Notes: generated by a model from the letters alone, not told the origin. 31,268 nucleotides of DNA from an uncultured Oscillospiraceae bacterium (GCA_902489595.1 CABUAS010000012.1:1-31268), one strand, 5' to 3'; positions 13,022 through 21,806 are shown, counted from the stretch's first letter. Made by a program: numbers and translations.

Positions 13022-14641
13022 ATGAAAAAACCTAAATACATCTTCGTAACAGGCGGTGTAGTAAGCGGTCTCGGCAAGGGAATAACTGCGGCATCCCTTG
13101 GCAGACTTCTTAAAGCAAGAGGACTTAAAGTTACGGCTCAGAAACTTGACCCGTATCTTAATGTTGACCCCGGCACGATGAACCCTGTTCAGCACGGCGA
13201 GGTTTTTGTAACAGACGACGGCGCAGAAACCGACCTTGATTTAGGTCATTATGAAAGATTTATTGATGAATCACTTTCGCAGAACTCAAATCTCACCTCG
13301 GGCAGAGTGTTCTGGAAAGTTATCACCGATGAGCGCAAGGGAGTTTACGGCGGTCATACCGTGCAGATTATTCCGCACGTAACTAACGAAATCAAAAGGT
13401 CTATTGCACGCAATGCCGAAACCGATGCAGACGTGTGCTTTGTTGAAATCGGCGGCACAATAGGCGATATTGAAAGCCAGCCGTTTTTAGAGGCAATCCG
13501 CCAGTTTTCTGTTGAATACGGCAGGGAGAACTGTTTGTTTATTCACGTAACGCTTGTGCCTTATCTTGCGGCATCTGATGAACTTAAATCAAAACCTACC
13601 CAGCACAGTGTTAAGGAAATGCTTTCTATCGGAATTCAGCCTGACATTATTGTGTGCCGAACAGAGCATCCGCTGAACAATGAAATTAGGGCAAAGATTG
13701 CGCTTTTCTGCAACGTTGCACCGGACTGTGTTATTGAAAACAATAACTGCGATATTCTGTATGCAGTGCCGATGATGCTTAAAAATGAGGGACTTGACAC
13801 AGTTGCAATCCGCAAACTCGGTCTTGAATGCGGTGAGCCTGATTTGAAGGACTGGACAGAGATGCTTGACGCTCTCCGCAATCCCGTGCAGACTGTAAAA
13901 ATTGCGATGGTTGGCAAATATGTTGAACTGCACGACAGTTATATTTCGGTTAATGAGGCGCTGAAGCACGGCGGCATCAAAACACATTCTGCCGTTGATA
14001 TTCATTGGATTGACAGTGAAACGCTTGAGGGCGATGATGTTGATTTAAACGATATTCTCGGCGATATGGACGGAATTCTCGTTCCCGGAGGCTTCGGAAG
14101 CCGTGGTATTGAGGGCAAAATCAGAGCGTGCAATTTTGCAAGGGTAAATAATATTCCGTATCTCGGCATCTGCCTCGGTATGCAGATTGCGATTATTGAA
14201 TTTGCACGCAACGTGCTTGGTCTTGAGGGGGCAAATTCAGCCGAAATCAACCCCGAAACGCCCTATCCCGTTATTGATATTCTGCCTGAGCAGAAAAATG
14301 TTACCGATATGGGCGGCACAATGCGCCTCGGTCAGTATCCCTGTGCGCTGAATCCTGAATCAAAGGCTTTTGAGCTTTACGGCTCTTCTATGATTTATGA
14401 ACGCCACAGGCACAGATACGAGGTTAATAATGATTATAGGCAGGAGCTGCTTGCAGGCGGTATGATTTTTGCGGGTACTTCGCCCGACAATCATATTGTT
14501 GAAATGGTTGAAATTCCGAATCACCCATGGTTTGTTGCAGGGCAGTTCCATCCCGAATTCAAGAGCAGACCGAATAAGCCGCATCCGCTCTTTACAGGCT
14601 TCGTTTCAGCCGCAGCAGATTATATGAAAAGAAAGAAATAA
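13022..14641 (+). CDS. pyrG: CTP synthase (glutamine-hydrolysing)
   Basis: The enzyme makes CTP from UTP, ATP and glutamine. The amidoligase domain starts KYIFVTGGVVSGLGKGITAA, continues with DPYLNVDPGTMNP and has GGTIGDIES. The C-terminal glutaminase domain carries GICLGMQ with nucleophile Cys384 and ends with GQFHPEFKSRP, which holds the His-Glu pair. The frame is open from 12914, but AGGAGG lies just before the ATG at 13022, giving a normal 539 residues. The leader shows no obvious GGGC-start attenuator of the Bacillus pyrG type. A hairpin pair follows the gene, with a terminator at 14707-14735. Confidence 0.97.
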   Translation: MKKPKYIFVTGGVVSGLGKGITAASLGRLLKARGLKVTAQKLDPYLNVDPGTMNPVQHGEVFVTDDGAETDLDLGHYERFIDESLSQNSNLTSGRVFWKVITDERKGVYGGHTVQIIPHVTNEIKRSIARNAETDADVCFVEIGGTIGDIESQPFLEAIRQFSVEYGRENCLFIHVTLVPYLAASDELKSKPTQHSVKEMLSIGIQPDIIVCRTEHPLNNEIRAKIALFCNVAPDCVIENNNCDILYAVPMMLKNEGLDTVAIRKLGLECGEPDLKDWTEMLDALRNPVQTVKIAMVGKYVELHDSYISVNEALKHGGIKTHSAVDIHWIDSETLEGDDVDLNDILGDMDGILVPGGFGSRGIEGKIRACNFARVNNIPYLGICLGMQIAIIEFARNVLGLEGANSAEINPETPYPVIDILPEQKNVTDMGGTMRLGQYPCALNPESKAFELYGSSMIYERHRHRYEVNNDYRQELLAGGMIFAGTSPDNHIVEMVEIPNHPWFVAGQFHPEFKSRPNKPHPLFTGFVSAAADYMKRKK

Positions 14642-14663
14642 TATTGCAAAACAGCGTAATCGT

Positions 14664-14686
14664 ACGGGCGGATATCATCCGCCCGT
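14664..14686. repeat. Perfect hairpin after pyrG
   Basis: ACGGGCGGAT-ATC-ATCCGCCCGT has ten pairs but no T-run after it. It is related in arm sequence to the element at 19173-19195 (GGCGGAT arm). Confidence 0.6.
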
Positions 14687-14706
14687 AAAATCAAATAAAC
14701 CAATAA

Positions 14707-14737
14707 CGGGAGGGCCTCTGCCCTCCCGCTGTTTTTA
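14707..14737 (+). terminator. Terminator between pyrG and the symporter gene
   Basis: CGGGAGGGC (14707-14715) and GCCCTCCCG (14720-14728) enclose CTCT and are followed by CTGTTTTTA. It ends the pyrG transcript and may also slow transcription from the minus strand. Confidence 0.75.
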
Positions 14738-16108
14738 TATATTTTTCTTTTTATCAAGTAATCCTATTGCCTCGCCCGACATCGGAACAAGCACAAGCAG
14801 ATTGAAAATCGTCATTAAGCCTATTCCTACGTCGCCGAGGTCCCACACAACTGTGTATGCCTGAAGTCCGCCAATGAAAAGCATTACAAGTGCAAGAATT
14901 TTATAAAGCGTCTGGAAAGACCATTTGTTGCCGAAAAGGTAAGAAACATTTGATCTTGCATAGTAAAGAATTCCGAGAAATGTTGAAAAACTGAACAGTG
15001 CCAAAATAACTGCCACGAAAACAGTGCCGAAACTGCCGAGATGGTAATTCATTGCCGTTTGCAGAAGTTCCATTCCCTCAAGCCCCTCTGTAAGATTTTC
15101 GGGCACAAGCAGCATAATCATTGCCGTGCAGGTGCATATAACAATAGTGTCAATAATAACGCCGAGCGACTGAACAAGCCCGATTTTTACAGGGTCTTTG
15201 CCCTCAGCCGAGGCTGCCGCACACGGCGCAGAGCCCGAGCCTGCCTCGTTTGAAAACAGTCCGCGTTTAATTCCGTTCATCAGAATTGCACCGAAAGTGC
15301 CGCCTGCAAACTGCCTTATTCCAAAAGCCTCTTCAAAAATTCTGCCGAAAACAGCAGGCATAAGATGAATATTTTTAATTATAATGAAAATCGTTATTCC
15401 GAAGTAGCACACCGCCATTATCGGCACGATAATATCAAGAAATTTAACTGTGGCATTTTTGCGCAGAACGATAACTGCGGCAAGCAGAACAAGCGCAACC
15501 GTTGTAATCATCGGGTCAATTTTAAAGGCATTTTCAAAAGCCGATGTTACCGAATTGCTGATAACCTGGCTGATGCCGCACCAGCAGATAAGACCCGAAA
15601 CAGCAAACAGTACTGCAATAACGGAATGTTTCAGCTTTTTGCCCCTCTTTTTCTCTGCAAAACTGTGTATGTAATAAGCGGGTCCGCCTTTATAACCTCC
15701 GTAAAGGGGGTCTTTTTGTTTATACATCTGCGCAAGAGTTGCCTCAACAAACGCAGTTGATGAGCCGAGCAGAGCAGTAACCCACATCCAGAAAACTGCA
15801 CCTGCGCCGCCTGCCGATATAGCCGCCACAACGCCCACAAGGTTGCCCATTCCGACTCTTGTTGCCGTTGAAACAATCAGCGTCTGAAAAGTGGAAAGGG
15901 AGCTCCGATTTTCTTTTTTCTCGCCGAGCGCACGCACCATTGCAGGGAATTTTCTTACAGGCAGAAACTTCGTTCTTACTGTAAAAAATATACCTGCGGG
16001 TATCAGCAGCACAACAAGCAGCGGAATTCCGATACCGCCGCCGACGGGAATAACGAATAAATCGCCCCATAAAAAGTTGTAAACAGCCTCAATTATTTTA
16101 ACAATCAT
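14735..16108 (-). CDS. Amino acid:cation symporter, AGCS family (alanine/glycine:Na+ type)
   Basis: This 457-residue protein has ten or more hydrophobic segments and AGCS signatures: GNLVGVVAAISAGGAGAVFWMW, then KGGPAYYI, and NGIKRGLFSNEAGSGSAPCAAA. The family imports alanine or glycine with Na+ or H+. A TTG at 16132 would extend the N-terminus, but AAGGGG seven bases before the ATG at 16108 marks the better start. The gene is divergent from a LysR regulator. Its promoter overlaps the LysR-type inverted repeat at 16160-16183, so control by that regulator is likely. The exact substrate is not readable. Confidence 0.92.
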   Translation of the reverse strand: MIVKIIEAVYNFLWGDLFVIPVGGGIGIPLLVVLLIPAGIFFTVRTKFLPVRKFPAMVRALGEKKENRSSLSTFQTLIVSTATRVGMGNLVGVVAAISAGGAGAVFWMWVTALLGSSTAFVEATLAQMYKQKDPLYGGYKGGPAYYIHSFAEKKRGKKLKHSVIAVLFAVSGLICWCGISQVISNSVTSAFENAFKIDPMITTVALVLLAAVIVLRKNATVKFLDIIVPIMAVCYFGITIFIIIKNIHLMPAVFGRIFEEAFGIRQFAGGTFGAILMNGIKRGLFSNEAGSGSAPCAAASAEGKDPVKIGLVQSLGVIIDTIVICTCTAMIMLLVPENLTEGLEGMELLQTAMNYHLGSFGTVFVAVILALFSFSTFLGILYYARSNVSYLFGNKWSFQTLYKILALVMLFIGGLQAYTVVWDLGDVGIGLMTIFNLLVLVPMSGEAIGLLDKKKNI

Positions 16109-16145
16109 ATGATAACCCCTTTTTGCTTGCAAATCACAACAATTT

Positions 16146-16198
16146 ATTATATAATAGGCATTATCATTTGTAAAATTGATAATATTTCTGATTATAAT
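16146..16198. promoter_or_regulatory. Shared control region of the AGCS symporter and LysR genes
   Basis: ATTATCA (16160-16166) and TGATAAT (16177-16183) form a perfect 7-N10-7 inverted repeat, the usual LysR-type operator form. It covers the symporter -35 TTTACA (16174-16169), which pairs over 17 bp with TATAAT (16151-16146) on the minus strand. On the plus strand a -10 TATAAT (16193-16198) likely serves the regulator gene. Confidence 0.7.
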
Positions 16199-16220
16199 AA
16201 AAATATTTTATGGTGATATT

Positions 16221-17102
16221 ATGGACTTAAAAAATCTTGAAACTTTTATTTATGTTGCAGAGCAGAACAGCTTTACAAAAGCAGCCGAAAAGCTCGGCTA
16301 CACACAATCCGCAGTATCTTTTCAGATAAAACAGCTTGAAAATTCGCTCGGCACGGTGCTTTTTGAGCGTATAAATCATAAAATCAAACTTACACCAACG
16401 GGGCATAGAGTGCTTGTTACGGCACATCAGATGATGGCGCTGAGCAATGACATTAAAAAATTTGCAAGCAACGAGCAGAAAATCAGCGGCAATGTGCGCA
16501 TTGCAATGGCAGATTCGCTTTGTAATTTTATTTTTTGGGATAGTTTCGGTGATTTTCATAAAAAATACCCGGATGTTTCGCTGAAAATCATTTCAACGGG
16601 CACTGAAGAAATGTTTCGCCTTGCTGTGCAAAACGATGTTGATTTGATTTTCACGCTTGATAAGCATATTTATAATAGCAATTATGTTATTGCAAAGGAA
16701 TATCCTGTTAATATTCATCTTGTTGCCTCGCCGAATCATTCTCTCGCCGGCAAAAAACATATTGAATTCAGCGACATCGCAGACTGCTGTTTCATTCTCA
16801 CCGAAAAGGGAATGAGCTACAGAAAGGTGCTTGAAGAATATTTTGTAATGAAATCGGCTGATTTGAAGCCGTTTCTTGAAATCGGCAACACAAATCTTAT
16901 CTGCCATCTTGTCGGTCAGAATCTCGGCATATCGTTTCTGCCCGATTTTGTAACCGAAAAATATGTTGAAAGCGGCAGTCTTGTCCGTCTTGAAACTGAT
17001 TTTCTTGATACACGGCTGTGGATTCAGATTCTTTATCACACCGATAAATGGGTAACAGATGAAATGCGCACTGTGATTGATTATATCGGCAGTATTTTGT
17101 GA
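16221..17102 (+). CDS. LysR-family transcriptional regulator
   Basis: The 293-residue protein has the LysR winged helix-turn-helix at residues 1-60 (LKNLETFIYVAEQNSFTKAA, then KLGYTQSAVSFQIKQLE) and a two-lobed effector domain after about residue 88. An upstream in-frame ATG at 16176 lies within the promoter and operator; the ATG at 16221, after GGTGATATT, matches the usual LysR N-terminus. Divergent placement and the shared operator make the adjacent AGCS symporter the probable target. The effector is unknown, perhaps the transported amino acid. Confidence 0.92.
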   Translation: MDLKNLETFIYVAEQNSFTKAAEKLGYTQSAVSFQIKQLENSLGTVLFERINHKIKLTPTGHRVLVTAHQMMALSNDIKKFASNEQKISGNVRIAMADSLCNFIFWDSFGDFHKKYPDVSLKIISTGTEEMFRLAVQNDVDLIFTLDKHIYNSNYVIAKEYPVNIHLVASPNHSLAGKKHIEFSDIADCCFILTEKGMSYRKVLEEYFVMKSADLKPFLEIGNTNLICHLVGQNLGISFLPDFVTEKYVESGSLVRLETDFLDTRLWIQILYHTDKWVTDEMRTVIDYIGSIL

Positions 17103-17353
17103 TAATAATTATGACGGCGTTTTTATATTTTTTCAAATTTTCTGCAGCATTTTGCAGTGAAATTTACTCTTTATAATTGTCAATCCCCGTTTTTGATGCA
17201 TTTTTGCATAAAAAATGTGCAGTTTTGCATTTTCGATTGTTTTTTTTTATTTTATGCTAAGATAAAATTGACATTGGATTTACCTTTATTCGGGAAAGGA
17301 GAATATGTTTTATTTATCTTGGTCGGAAAATAATTATAAAAAGGGGAACAAAA
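17103..17353 (+). promoter_or_regulatory. Upstream region of the secreted peptidase locus
   Basis: This AT-rich gap holds a CTGCA...TGCAG hairpin (near 17141-17157), repeated TGCAT motifs with a TGCATTTTT-GCAT-AAAAA fold (17197-17224), and an extended -10 TGCTAAGAT (17255-17263) as the probable promoter. AAAGGAG followed by ATG at 17305 could start a 41-codon frame overlapping the peptidase gene. The main gene has its own AAGGGG site at 17341-17346. Confidence 0.4.
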
Positions 17354-17872
17354 ATGAAAAAAATTTTAATGATTATACTGGCAATGATGATTTCGTTAAC
17401 ATCATTACCGCTTTACGCTTTTGCAGATGATGTTAGCGAAACGGCAGAAAGTCAGATTGCTGAGCAGAATGAGACAATTATTGCAGATTCGGCAGATGAA
17501 CCTGTTGCCTATGCGGCGTCGTCGTCAGGCGGAACTTGGATAAAAGAAAGCAACGGACGCTGGTGGTATAAGCACGCAGACGGAAGTTATACTAAATATA
17601 ATTGGGAGTACATAAACGGTAGTTGGTATTTCTTTGATGAAGACGGCTGGATGTGGACCGGATGGCTAAAATGGAAAAATACTTGGTATTATCTTGATCC
17701 AAATAGCGGTAAAATGCATACCGGTTGGTCAAAAATCAATGGATTTTGGTATTATTTTGATAGTGATGACGGAAATATGAATAAACGTTCATTTACTGAA
17801 GATTATCGAACGTATGAGTTTTATCAGTCAGGCAGTCACGAAGGGGCGGGCTGTAATGATTACAAAAATTAA
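17354..17872 (+). CDS. Secreted cell-wall-binding-repeat protein; N-terminal part of a split peptidase
   Basis: The N-terminus is a clear signal peptide (KK, a hydrophobic core, then YAFA before DD at about residue 24). An acidic Ser/Glu/Ala linker follows to about residue 50. Next come four aromatic cell-wall-binding repeats (about 55-150) with the usual GxWYYFD pattern, for example NGSWYFFDEDGWMWTGW, which bind choline or other wall polymers. The reading frame then runs on for about 25 residues and stops. A cysteine peptidase lies in the +1 frame immediately after. Removing one G from the GGGG run at 17843-17846 would join them into one secreted peptidase of about 328 residues. This is either a frameshift mutation, a sequence error or a phase-variable switch. 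Confidence 0.8.
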   Translation: MKKILMIILAMMISLTSLPLYAFADDVSETAESQIAEQNETIIADSADEPVAYAASSSGGTWIKESNGRWWYKHADGSYTKYNWEYINGSWYFFDEDGWMWTGWLKWKNTWYYLDPNSGKMHTGWSKINGFWYYFDSDDGNMNKRSFTEDYRTYEFYQSGSHEGAGCNDYKN

Positions 17873-18338
17873 TATCGATAGACAGCAGCAAGAAAAATCA
17901 AATTGGTGTTGGGCTGCCAGTTCAGTAATGGTAGGGACATATTATACTGATAGTCAAAGGGGACAATACGGAACTGTTTTTCATGTCAAAAAATCTTGGG
18001 ATAATGTGGGAGGAAGTGAAAACGAACAAATTGAAGCAATAAATTATGCATCTAAGGGTACAAAAAAATGTCATAGTGTTTCAAGATATAATATTGTTTT
18101 CAACAATTTGAGAGATAAGATTGATGATAATCATCCGTTTTTAATGAGATTAAGATGGAATAGCGGCGGCGGTCATGCTGTTGTTGGGGCAGGATATGAT
18201 CAACATTTAGGCAAGATATGGGTGATTGATCCTTGGGAAAATGTTTCATCTCAGTTTTATGATTTTAAAGGAATGATTGCAGGTGATTATTGGTTTGCGA
18301 CAGGAACAGGACATTTGGGGGCTGTACTTGTATATTAA
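17856..18338 (+). CDS. Papain-like (C39-like) cysteine peptidase domain, frameshifted from its secretion module
   Basis: From the ATG at 17856 the 160-residue product shows a papain-fold active site: Gln12 and Cys18 in QQQEKSNWCWAAS, His107 in GGGHAVVGAGYD, and Asp125 in WVIDPW. This NWCWAAS pattern is typical of peptidase C39-like/C70 secreted enzymes. By itself it has no signal peptide and would stay in the cytoplasm, which is odd for this family. The preceding frame supplies signal peptide and wall-binding repeats but ends 17 bases after this ATG. AAGGGG (17841-17846) could act as a ribosome binding site for separate translation. An earlier in-frame ATG at 17814 is less likely. Confidence 0.8.
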   Translation: MITKINIDRQQQEKSNWCWAASSVMVGTYYTDSQRGQYGTVFHVKKSWDNVGGSENEQIEAINYASKGTKKCHSVSRYNIVFNNLRDKIDDNHPFLMRLRWNSGGGHAVVGAGYDQHLGKIWVIDPWENVSSQFYDFKGMIAGDYWFATGTGHLGAVLVY

Positions 18339-18357
18339 ATAGAAAGGAAATAATTTT

Positions 18358-19155
18358 ATGAAAAAAGTAGTATCAATAGTATTGGTTGTTTTTATATTGT
18401 TGTTTTCAAACTGCATAACTGCATTTGCCGGCAATAATATTGACGGAACGGATTTGACACCTGAAATAACTCCGGAAAACCGACAGGAAATAATAGACTA
18501 CGTCTCTGAGCATTTGAGGCAGGAAATAACGGAAAATGATATATTTTTTGATCAAACATATAAAGTTTATTTAGATGTTTATGAGTTACTTGATTATGAT
18601 ATAATGACTGAGGATTTAATAAAGGAACTGCGTTACAAAACAGATGCCGTGTTTCGTGCTGTGCCTGTTTACGGAGAAAATATAACTATAACTGTTTGGC
18701 TTGCACCTGATAATGAAAATAACGGCAATTTTTATGTAACGGGCGGTGAAGAAGATCCTGAAAGATTTAATCATATTGAATCTATCGAAGCACTTCTTGA
18801 TAAAAACGGCGTTACGGATGCCAATGTTTATTTATTCGGCGGTGTGAACGGTAAATTAAGAACTATTGCCGCAGTGTGCAGGGATAATGAAGATGTGCAG
18901 TTCTTGATTTTAAACGGTACGGATGAAACCGACAAAATGTATTCTGATTTAACGTCAGACAGTCGATTGTATTCTTATGATGAAATTAAGTATATTGCAT
19001 CGCTTTATACTTATACAGAGGGATATGACGGCGGAGCAGGATATTTCGAAAATAACAATATGCAGTATGCATTAATCGCAGGTGGTGCGGTGCTTGCAGT
19101 ATCAGTTGTGGCGATTATAATTAATTTTGCGACGAAGAAAAGGGCAAAATCATAA
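18358..19155 (+). CDS. Secreted type I membrane protein of unknown function
   Basis: The 265-residue product is not recognised. It begins with a signal peptide (KKVVSIVLVVFILLFSNCI, cleaved after about AFA). An acidic extracellular domain of about 205 residues follows with few Cys, and near residues 235-258 a single hydrophobic segment (YALIAGGAVLAVSVVAIIIN), then the basic tail KKRAKS. It should be anchored with the main domain outside. GAAAGGA precedes the ATG, 19 bases after the peptidase stop, so the two form one operon. It could be a substrate, regulator or inhibitor of the peptidase; the sequence alone does not decide. Confidence 0.75.
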   Translation: MKKVVSIVLVVFILLFSNCITAFAGNNIDGTDLTPEITPENRQEIIDYVSEHLRQEITENDIFFDQTYKVYLDVYELLDYDIMTEDLIKELRYKTDAVFRAVPVYGENITITVWLAPDNENNGNFYVTGGEEDPERFNHIESIEALLDKNGVTDANVYLFGGVNGKLRTIAAVCRDNEDVQFLILNGTDETDKMYSDLTSDSRLYSYDEIKYIASLYTYTEGYDGGAGYFENNNMQYALIAGGAVLAVSVVAIIINFATKKRAKS

Positions 19156-19172
19156 ATTAATTAATAATTATC

Positions 19173-19195
19173 GTAGGGGCGGATAGTATCTGCCT
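19173..19195 (+). repeat. Type A GTAG hairpin
   Basis: GTAG (19173-19176) is followed by GGGCGGATA-GTA-TCTGCC, a seven-pair stem including one G-U pair. Confidence 0.6.
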
Positions 19196-19231
19196 AAAAA
19201 ATAAAAACGGGCGGAATTCATTTCCGTCCGT
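19191..19231 (-). terminator. Terminator of the acyl-CoA synthetase gene (bidirectional)
   Basis: ACGGGCGGAA (19207-19216) pairs with TTCCGTCCGT (19222-19231), one pair being G-U. On the minus strand it is followed by TTTTATTTTTTAG. A shorter TTTTG follows on the plus strand. Confidence 0.7.
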
Positions 19232-19248
19232 TTTGCTTTGTTATGTTT

Positions 19249-20928
19249 TTAATTCAGCACCTTGAAATCAACCTTGCCGACCTTTGTTCTCGGCAGCTCG
19301 TCAATGAAAACAATTTCTCTCGGTACAGACCATTTTGAAAGGTTCTGCTCACCGAAGTGTTTAATTTTTGCGATAAGTTCAGCCTCATCATCATTTTTGA
19401 ATTTCTTGTTTTTAACAACGAAAAGCTTAAGCATTGTTTTGCCGCCGTCTTCCTTGCCGATAACGCAGCAGTCGTAAATCTCTGCCATTGCACGGTAGGT
19501 TTCTTCAATAAATGACGGGTAAACAAGATAGCCGCTGATTTTGTAAACTCTCTTGAGTCTCTGGCGGTAGTAGATATCGCCCTTATCGTCAATAAAGCAC
19601 ATATCGCCCGTGTGCAGCCAAACTCTGCCGTCGTCGTGTTTGATAAGCATTTTTGATGTTTCTTCGGGATCGTGGTAGTAACCCTGCATAAGAGTAGGAG
19701 CGTAAACGCAGAGTTCACCGTCTTCACCATGGCATTCCTCTGTTGTGCCCGGCTTAACGGTCATACATTCAACATTGTAGCACGGAACGCCGATACAGCC
19801 CTGAGGTGCTTCACGGCGCGGGTCTGTAAATGTACAAACGGTTACGCATTCGGTTAAGCCGTAGCCTGAAACGAAGTGGCATTTTGCACCGTTGTCTTTA
19901 AGAAGTCTATCCATTTTTTCGGTAAGTGAGTAAGGTACAACGTCACCGCCCGAGCCTATAAGCTTCATAGTGCTCATATCAATACCTTTAAGGTAGCCTG
20001 CCTTGTAAACCTTTTCAAAGAAATCAGGCACACCGAAAATGTAGTTGAGATGATATTTCTTGATAGCGTCGCTGCACATTTTGGCATCAAACGCAGGAAA
20101 CAGAGCCTGTGCCATACCAACGCACATTGAAACATGCATACAAAGTGCAAAGCCGAAGCCGTGGAAAACAGGAAGTGCAGTCAGCATACCGTCGTGCTCC
20201 TGGTCGATTTCCATACCGAGAACTGTTGTAACAACGTCAGGCAGCTGCCACGAAAGATTGTTGATAGCCTCTGATGAAAGCATAACGCCCTTGGGATTGC
20301 CCGTTGTGCCGCCAGTCATCATAATAGCGGCAGTAGCCTCGGGGTCTGTTGCTGTTTCGGGAACGCCGTTTTCTTTAATATAAGCCTCGCCCTCTTTGAT
20401 GAAATCGGCAAAGTCGATTAATTTTTTAACGTTTGTTGCAGGGCCTGTTTTGCCCTTGATTTTCTTTTTATATGTAAGGTTTGCGGCAAAGCCGAACAGT
20501 GTTTTTGGGAAATACTGTGCAGTTCTGCATTTAACAACAGTTAAATCGGGGTTTTCGGCAAATGCTTTTTCGGAAACGTCAAAGCAGAAAGCAAATTTTG
20601 CACCTACAAGGCTGATTGTGTAATCAGCCTCGCTTTTAACCGAAAGCGGGTGAAGCATTGATGCAATCGCTCCGATTTTGTTTACTGCGTAAACAGCGGC
20701 AACGCACTGCGGCATATTCGGCAGGCAGATAACAACTCTGTCGCCCTTCTGCACGCCGTTTGCTTTAAGTGCAGCGGCGCACTTGTCAATCAGTTCAGCC
20801 GTCTGATTCCAGGTCATTGTGTTGTTGTAGTAATAGAGACACGGATTATCGCCGCGTTCATTTGCAGAATGCTCAAACTGTTGAAACATTGTTGTTTTAA
20901 CATTGTATTTTGATGTGTATTCAATCAT
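19249..20928 (-). CDS. AMP-binding (ANL superfamily) acyl-CoA synthetase-like enzyme
   Basis: The 559-residue enzyme has the ANL core motifs in order: the phosphate loop MMTGGTTGNPKG (about 203-214), GYGLTE, LHTGDMCFID, the hinge region RLKRVYKISGYLV, and the C-terminal lysine motif PRTKVGKVDF. These enzymes form an acyl-adenylate and then a thioester. Order and length fit medium- or long-chain fatty acyl-CoA ligases. There is no signal peptide or carrier domain. GGAG lies eight bases before the ATG, and the promoter is at 20962-20990. It stands alone between terminators. The acyl substrate is not readable. Confidence 0.9.
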   Translation of the reverse strand: MIEYTSKYNVKTTMFQQFEHSANERGDNPCLYYYNNTMTWNQTAELIDKCAAALKANGVQKGDRVVICLPNMPQCVAAVYAVNKIGAIASMLHPLSVKSEADYTISLVGAKFAFCFDVSEKAFAENPDLTVVKCRTAQYFPKTLFGFAANLTYKKKIKGKTGPATNVKKLIDFADFIKEGEAYIKENGVPETATDPEATAAIMMTGGTTGNPKGVMLSSEAINNLSWQLPDVVTTVLGMEIDQEHDGMLTALPVFHGFGFALCMHVSMCVGMAQALFPAFDAKMCSDAIKKYHLNYIFGVPDFFEKVYKAGYLKGIDMSTMKLIGSGGDVVPYSLTEKMDRLLKDNGAKCHFVSGYGLTECVTVCTFTDPRREAPQGCIGVPCYNVECMTVKPGTTEECHGEDGELCVYAPTLMQGYYHDPEETSKMLIKHDDGRVWLHTGDMCFIDDKGDIYYRQRLKRVYKISGYLVYPSFIEETYRAMAEIYDCCVIGKEDGGKTMLKLFVVKNKKFKNDDEAELIAKIKHFGEQNLSKWSVPREIVFIDELPRTKVGKVDFKVLN

Positions 20929-20961
20929 ACGGTTTGCTCCAATCTTTAATTTGCGTGTTTT

Positions 20962-20990
20962 ATTCTACAAAAATTAAAATAATGTTGCAA
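20962..20990 (-). promoter_or_regulatory. Promoter of the acyl-CoA synthetase gene
   Basis: On the minus strand TTGCAA (20990-20985) is followed after 17 bp by TAGAAT (20967-20962). Confidence 0.65.
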
Positions 20991-21068
20991 TAATTATCAT
21001 ACTTATTTTATTATTTGTTTAGATTGTTTAAGAGTTTATTAATATTTTTGCCCGGGGCAGTATCGGAT

Positions 21069-21098
21069 TTGACAATTTTTCTTAATATGGTATATAAT
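21069..21098 (+). promoter_or_regulatory. Promoter of the YjdF-like membrane protein gene
   Basis: TTGACA (21069-21074) is followed after 18 bp by TATAAT (21093-21098), 30 bp before the chosen ATG. Because it lies inside the longer open frame starting at 21015, the upstream start is unlikely. Confidence 0.75.
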
Positions 21099-21128
21099 AA
21101 AACGAAATTTAAAACAAAGGATATTCAT

Positions 21129-21806
21129 ATGGCATATAAAATTAAAAAAGACCCGATTAAGAATATTCCGAAGGGTCAGTTTATTTTCTGGATAATTGTA
21201 AGAATTTCAATGATAATCTGCGCCGTTTATTCGTTTGTAACGGGCGATGTCGTTATGGGATTTGAGTCTGTGTTCTGCTTTATTTTTACGCATTTGTGGG
21301 ATATGTTTCAGGTGTTCGGCAACGGCAGTTTTATTGAAGAGGTGCCGCCCCTGTCGCAGACGATGCTGAATCTGATTATTTTTATCGGCATTGTTATCGG
21401 CTCGTATTTCGGACTTTTTGACAAAATTTCGTGGTTTGATAATTTTATGCATATTCTGTCGGGCTTTGTGTGTGCAGTTTTCGGCTATGATTTTGCGTGT
21501 ATCATTCAGCGCAAAAAAGGGCAGTGCGCCGCCACGCTTGCGGCAATCTTTTCAATAATGTTTGCCCTGTCAATCGCAGTCGGCTGGGAATTCTATGAAT
21601 TTCTGATGGATACGCTTCACGGCACAAATCTTCAGCTTGCCAAAGCAGGCGAGGAAACGGCAATGTTTGACCTCTCAAAGTATAACGGCGAGTACGGCTA
21701 CCTCGGTCTTGTTGATACAATGACCGATATGATGATGAACGCCTGCGGCGGCATCGTCGGTATGATATTTATGATTGTTCTGAGAAACAGGAAGAAAAAG
21801 AAATAA
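21129..21806 (+). CDS. DUF2238/YjdF-like integral membrane protein
   Basis: This 225-residue protein has five or six membrane segments. Its conserved polar residues sit within them: WFDNFMHILSGFVCAVFGYD, AVGWEFYEFLMDTLHGTNLQ, and GLVDTMTDMMMNACGGIVG. That His/Trp-Glu/Asp-Thr pattern is typical of DUF2238 (YjdF) proteins, whose function is unknown. AAAGGA precedes the ATG at 21129. The upstream reading from 21015 would include the promoter. The tail RNRKKKK is basic. The following spoIIE gene has its own promoter after a terminator, so co-transcription is not implied. Confidence 0.8.
   Translation: MAYKIKKDPIKNIPKGQFIFWIIVRISMIICAVYSFVTGDVVMGFESVFCFIFTHLWDMFQVFGNGSFIEEVPPLSQTMLNLIIFIGIVIGSYFGLFDKISWFDNFMHILSGFVCAVFGYDFACIIQRKKGQCAATLAAIFSIMFALSIAVGWEFYEFLMDTLHGTNLQLAKAGEETAMFDLSKYNGEYGYLGLVDTMTDMMMNACGGIVGMIFMIVLRNRKKKK

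Noticed and set aside
13022..13024. Longer N-terminus for pyrG from 12914
   Set aside because: The added residues lie in the upstream hairpin region, are not CTP-synthase-like, and AGGAGG directly precedes the ATG at 13022.
17305..17430. 41-codon leader ORF overlapping the peptidase gene start
   Set aside because: AAAGGAG is only three bases from its ATG, the frame overlaps the signal peptide region out of frame, and the product has no recognisable features. It is kept as a weak possibility only.
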